A stretch of DNA of 64,000 nt from an uncultured Clostridia bacterium (GTDB lineage: Bacteria; Bacillota; Clostridia; Peptostreptococcales; Anaerovoracaceae). The notes below the pieces were generated by a model. That model did no database searches and was not told the DNA's origin. It saw nothing but the letters and a program-made list of their open reading frames with translations. Within the stretch, counting starts at the first letter, position 1. Every line of letters starts with the position of its first letter. The DNA lies in assembly GCA_937900415.1 (NCBI GenBank), contig CALCEY010000017.1, positions 1 to 64,000 on the forward strand, read 5' to 3'. Positions 62,876-64,000 of this stretch are shown one piece after another. Both the position numbers and the translations under genes were made by a program.

Positions 62876-63250
62876 ATGGCAAAATCAATTTTTGAAGAAA
62901 TGGGCGGCAACCATATACAGGTTGGAGATTACTTTCTGCCCGATTTAAGGTTACCCAAAGAAGAAACAAAAAGCATTGGAATATGGGGACAGCGACACTT
63001 ACGGTATATCAAGGAGCATAAACGACTGTTCCATACTAATCTGCTGACAAGCGGCAAGATGAACAGCTACCTTGCCGATATTGACGAGCAGGCTGAAGTA
63101 ATGTTTACTCGGTTAGTCAAGCAGATGGCTGAGCGTGAGGGTATAACAGAGCAACTCAAAGCCACTAACCAAATGGAGTGGGTTGCTCAGATGAACAATA
63201 TTCGTAGCAGAGTCATGGAAATCATAAACCACGATATAATTTATAACTAA
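62876..63250 (+). CDS. tnpV: TnpV family transposon-encoded protein
   Basis: A 124-residue protein of the TnpV family found in Tn4451/Tn4453-type mobilisable transposons and related clostridial elements. Typical features are a central IKEHKRLFHTNLLTSGKM block, LADIDEQAEVMF and a C-terminal helix NIRSRVMEIIN; GGAGG precedes the ATG. No transposase gene is adjacent in the window, so the rest of the element lies off the right edge or has been lost. Function of TnpV is unknown. Marks the start of the accessory region. Confidence 0.8.
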   Translation: MAKSIFEEMGGNHIQVGDYFLPDLRLPKEETKSIGIWGQRHLRYIKEHKRLFHTNLLTSGKMNSYLADIDEQAEVMFTRLVKQMAEREGITEQLKATNQMEWVAQMNNIRSRVMEIINHDIIYN

Positions 63251-63257
63251 TCGAAGC

Positions 63258-63293
63258 ACGACGGCAGGGAGATTAACGTCTCTCTGCCGTCGT
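63258..63293. terminator. Bidirectional terminator between tnpV and GNAT gene
   Basis: A 15-nt stem (63258-63272 with 63279-63293, one G-U pair) around a 6-nt loop. It ends tnpV on the plus strand (exit TTTACAATTC) and abuts the stop codon of the GNAT gene on the minus strand. Confidence 0.8.
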
Positions 63294-63854
63294 TTACAAT
63301 TCTGTTTGTTTTATTGTGGGGGTATAAAAACCAAAAGACAGTCTTTTCAAAAGTGATTTATATTCTTCAATATCTGCTTTTGCTCCGTTTGAGGAAAGGA
63401 TGATATATTTTTCAGCGCCATCGTTTAGAGAATATCCGGTGTCTGCAATACCGTTTTTTGCATAGAATTGTATTCGTTTTTCTCTTTGTTCTGCATTATC
63501 CGCACTACTGTCGGGGTATTCTGCATGCAAAATAACTTGCCTTTTGCCGGCTCTTTGCTCTATCAAATTCAAAATCCGACTGCCGTAGCCTTTTGAACGA
63601 ACGGCTTTACTCACCGCAAGGTACAGGACGAAAACACACTTTTCATTTTCCGCCGTATATACAAGTCCGCAAAATGTGCCGTTGTCAACAACTGTCTCGA
63701 AGCGGACAAAGTCCCTCTTGGCTAAAATATTAAGTAGCCAAACGGGCATACGATCCGCTTCGGGAAAAGCTTCTTCCATCAGTTTGCATATGTCCGAGTA
63801 GTATTCGTTTTTGCGGGATACCGTAATTGTTTTCAGAACCATTTTATTCTCCAT
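63294..63854 (-). CDS. GNAT-family acetyltransferase
   Basis: A 186-residue N-acetyltransferase. The central fold has VFVLYLAVSKAVRSKGYGSRIL, where R-x-x-G-x-G/A-type (SKGYGS) is the acetyl-CoA pyrophosphate loop, then a helix NLIEQRAG and a downstream strand. A frame runs into a 4-nt gap after the upstream partial gene. Substrate unknown; chromosomal accessory location suggests a horizontally mobile gene. Confidence 0.85.
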   Translation of the reverse strand: MENKMVLKTITVSRKNEYYSDICKLMEEAFPEADRMPVWLLNILAKRDFVRFETVVDNGTFCGLVYTAENEKCVFVLYLAVSKAVRSKGYGSRILNLIEQRAGKRQVILHAEYPDSSADNAEQREKRIQFYAKNGIADTGYSLNDGAEKYIILSSNGAKADIEEYKSLLKRLSFGFYTPTIKQTEL

Positions 63855-63858
63855 TCAT

Positions 63859-64000
63859 TTATTCTAAAAATCTCCATTCGACAAATCGGGATTTCATCCA
63901 TTCGTCGGGAGCTTCTATGTCGAGGGTCTGTTCAAGCTGTGTTGTGGCTTCAAAGCCATAATGTCGGTCACTCCACCGTATAATCACAAGACCTGCCAAG
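63859..64000 (-). CDS. Partial protein-coding gene, C-terminal 46 residues only
   Basis: An open frame entering from the right edge on the minus strand and ending in TAA 4 nt before the GNAT start. Its visible tail contains LVIIRWSDRHYGFEATTQLE, EAPDEWMKSRFVEW and ends FLE. The composition (Trp-rich, Asp/Glu) looks coding; the family is not recognised. Translationally coupled to GNAT, so likely from the same small operon. Confidence 0.6.
   Translation of the reverse strand, partial: LAGLVIIRWSDRHYGFEATTQLEQTLDIEAPDEWMKSRFVEWRFLE

Noticed and set aside
1..64000. CRISPR array, rRNA genes, prophage
   Set aside because: No regular 25-40 nt direct repeats with spacers, no rRNA sequence and no phage structural genes were seen in reading the window.

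Overview
The window looks like chromosome of an endospore-forming, Gram-positive anaerobe of the Clostridia. Evidence is the CodY/HslUV/TopA/DprA cluster, sporulation-associated genes (yunB, ylmC/ymxH, tepA), a dlt operon for teichoic-acid D-alanylation, a T-box before isoleucyl-tRNA synthetase, BMP-type nucleoside uptake and an IspH fused to ribosomal-protein-S1 domains, an arrangement known from Clostridia. An Anaerovoracaceae/Family XIII-like host is a guess from gene order only. Most genes are on the minus strand; plus-strand genes are the TrkA/TrkH/CBS block, ylmC and tnpV. No rRNA, prophage or CRISPR array was seen.

Layout, left to right. 1-2.8 kb: a partial tRNA-Val behind two promoters, then yigZ, hflX and yunB. 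2.9-11.1 kb: yraN-yifB-dprA-topA-hslV-hslU-codY. 11.1-12.3 kb: a gene-poor stretch with a 21-bp perfect hairpin. 12.3-16.7 kb: dltABCD followed by a 39-residue membrane microprotein resembling DltX. 16.7-20.9 kb: a polar amino acid ABC importer, a Cof-type phosphatase and a metallo-hydrolase. 21-26 kb: potassium uptake (trkA, two trkH paralogues, a CBS-pair protein). 26.1-30.6 kb: a LEA-like lipoprotein, ispH-S1, rarA and a SPOR protein. 30.7-37.5 kb: a compact Tad/Flp pilus locus (tadZ, tadA, tadB, short tadC, a 54-residue Flp pilin, three pseudopilin-like proteins, a DUF6382-like protein). 37.5-45.6 kb: tepA, ylmC, a Na/phosphate transporter with PhoU domain, an orphan DNA methyltransferase, an acyl-CoA ligase-like enzyme and a YgiQ radical SAM protein. 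45.7-50.8 kb: a nucleoside ABC importer. 51-59.1 kb: a CAP-domain protein, a Nudix hydrolase, a small P-loop protein, rlmN and two fused ATPase-permease ABC proteins. 59.2-62.7 kb: ileS with T-box. 62.7-64 kb: accessory DNA with tnpV, a GNAT acetyltransferase and a partial gene.

The most interesting reading is an envelope-stress circuit. The promoters of the dlt operon and of the ABC pair, 42 kb apart, each carry an AGTGTA-N13-TACACT palindrome whose right half is also the -10 element. This is the operator form known for the YtrA-type GntR repressors that respond to cell-wall antibiotics. The dlt operon also ends in an easily missed FxYxxF-type microprotein translationally coupled to dltD. 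Separately, the isoleucyl-tRNA synthetase is of the eukaryote-like type 2 and carries GIHH in place of the class I HxGH signature, a change tied to mupirocin hyper-resistance. The Tad locus is minimal and has unusual parts: an Ada-like cysteine motif on a pseudopilin, a TadZ without P-loop lysines, and a half-length TadC.
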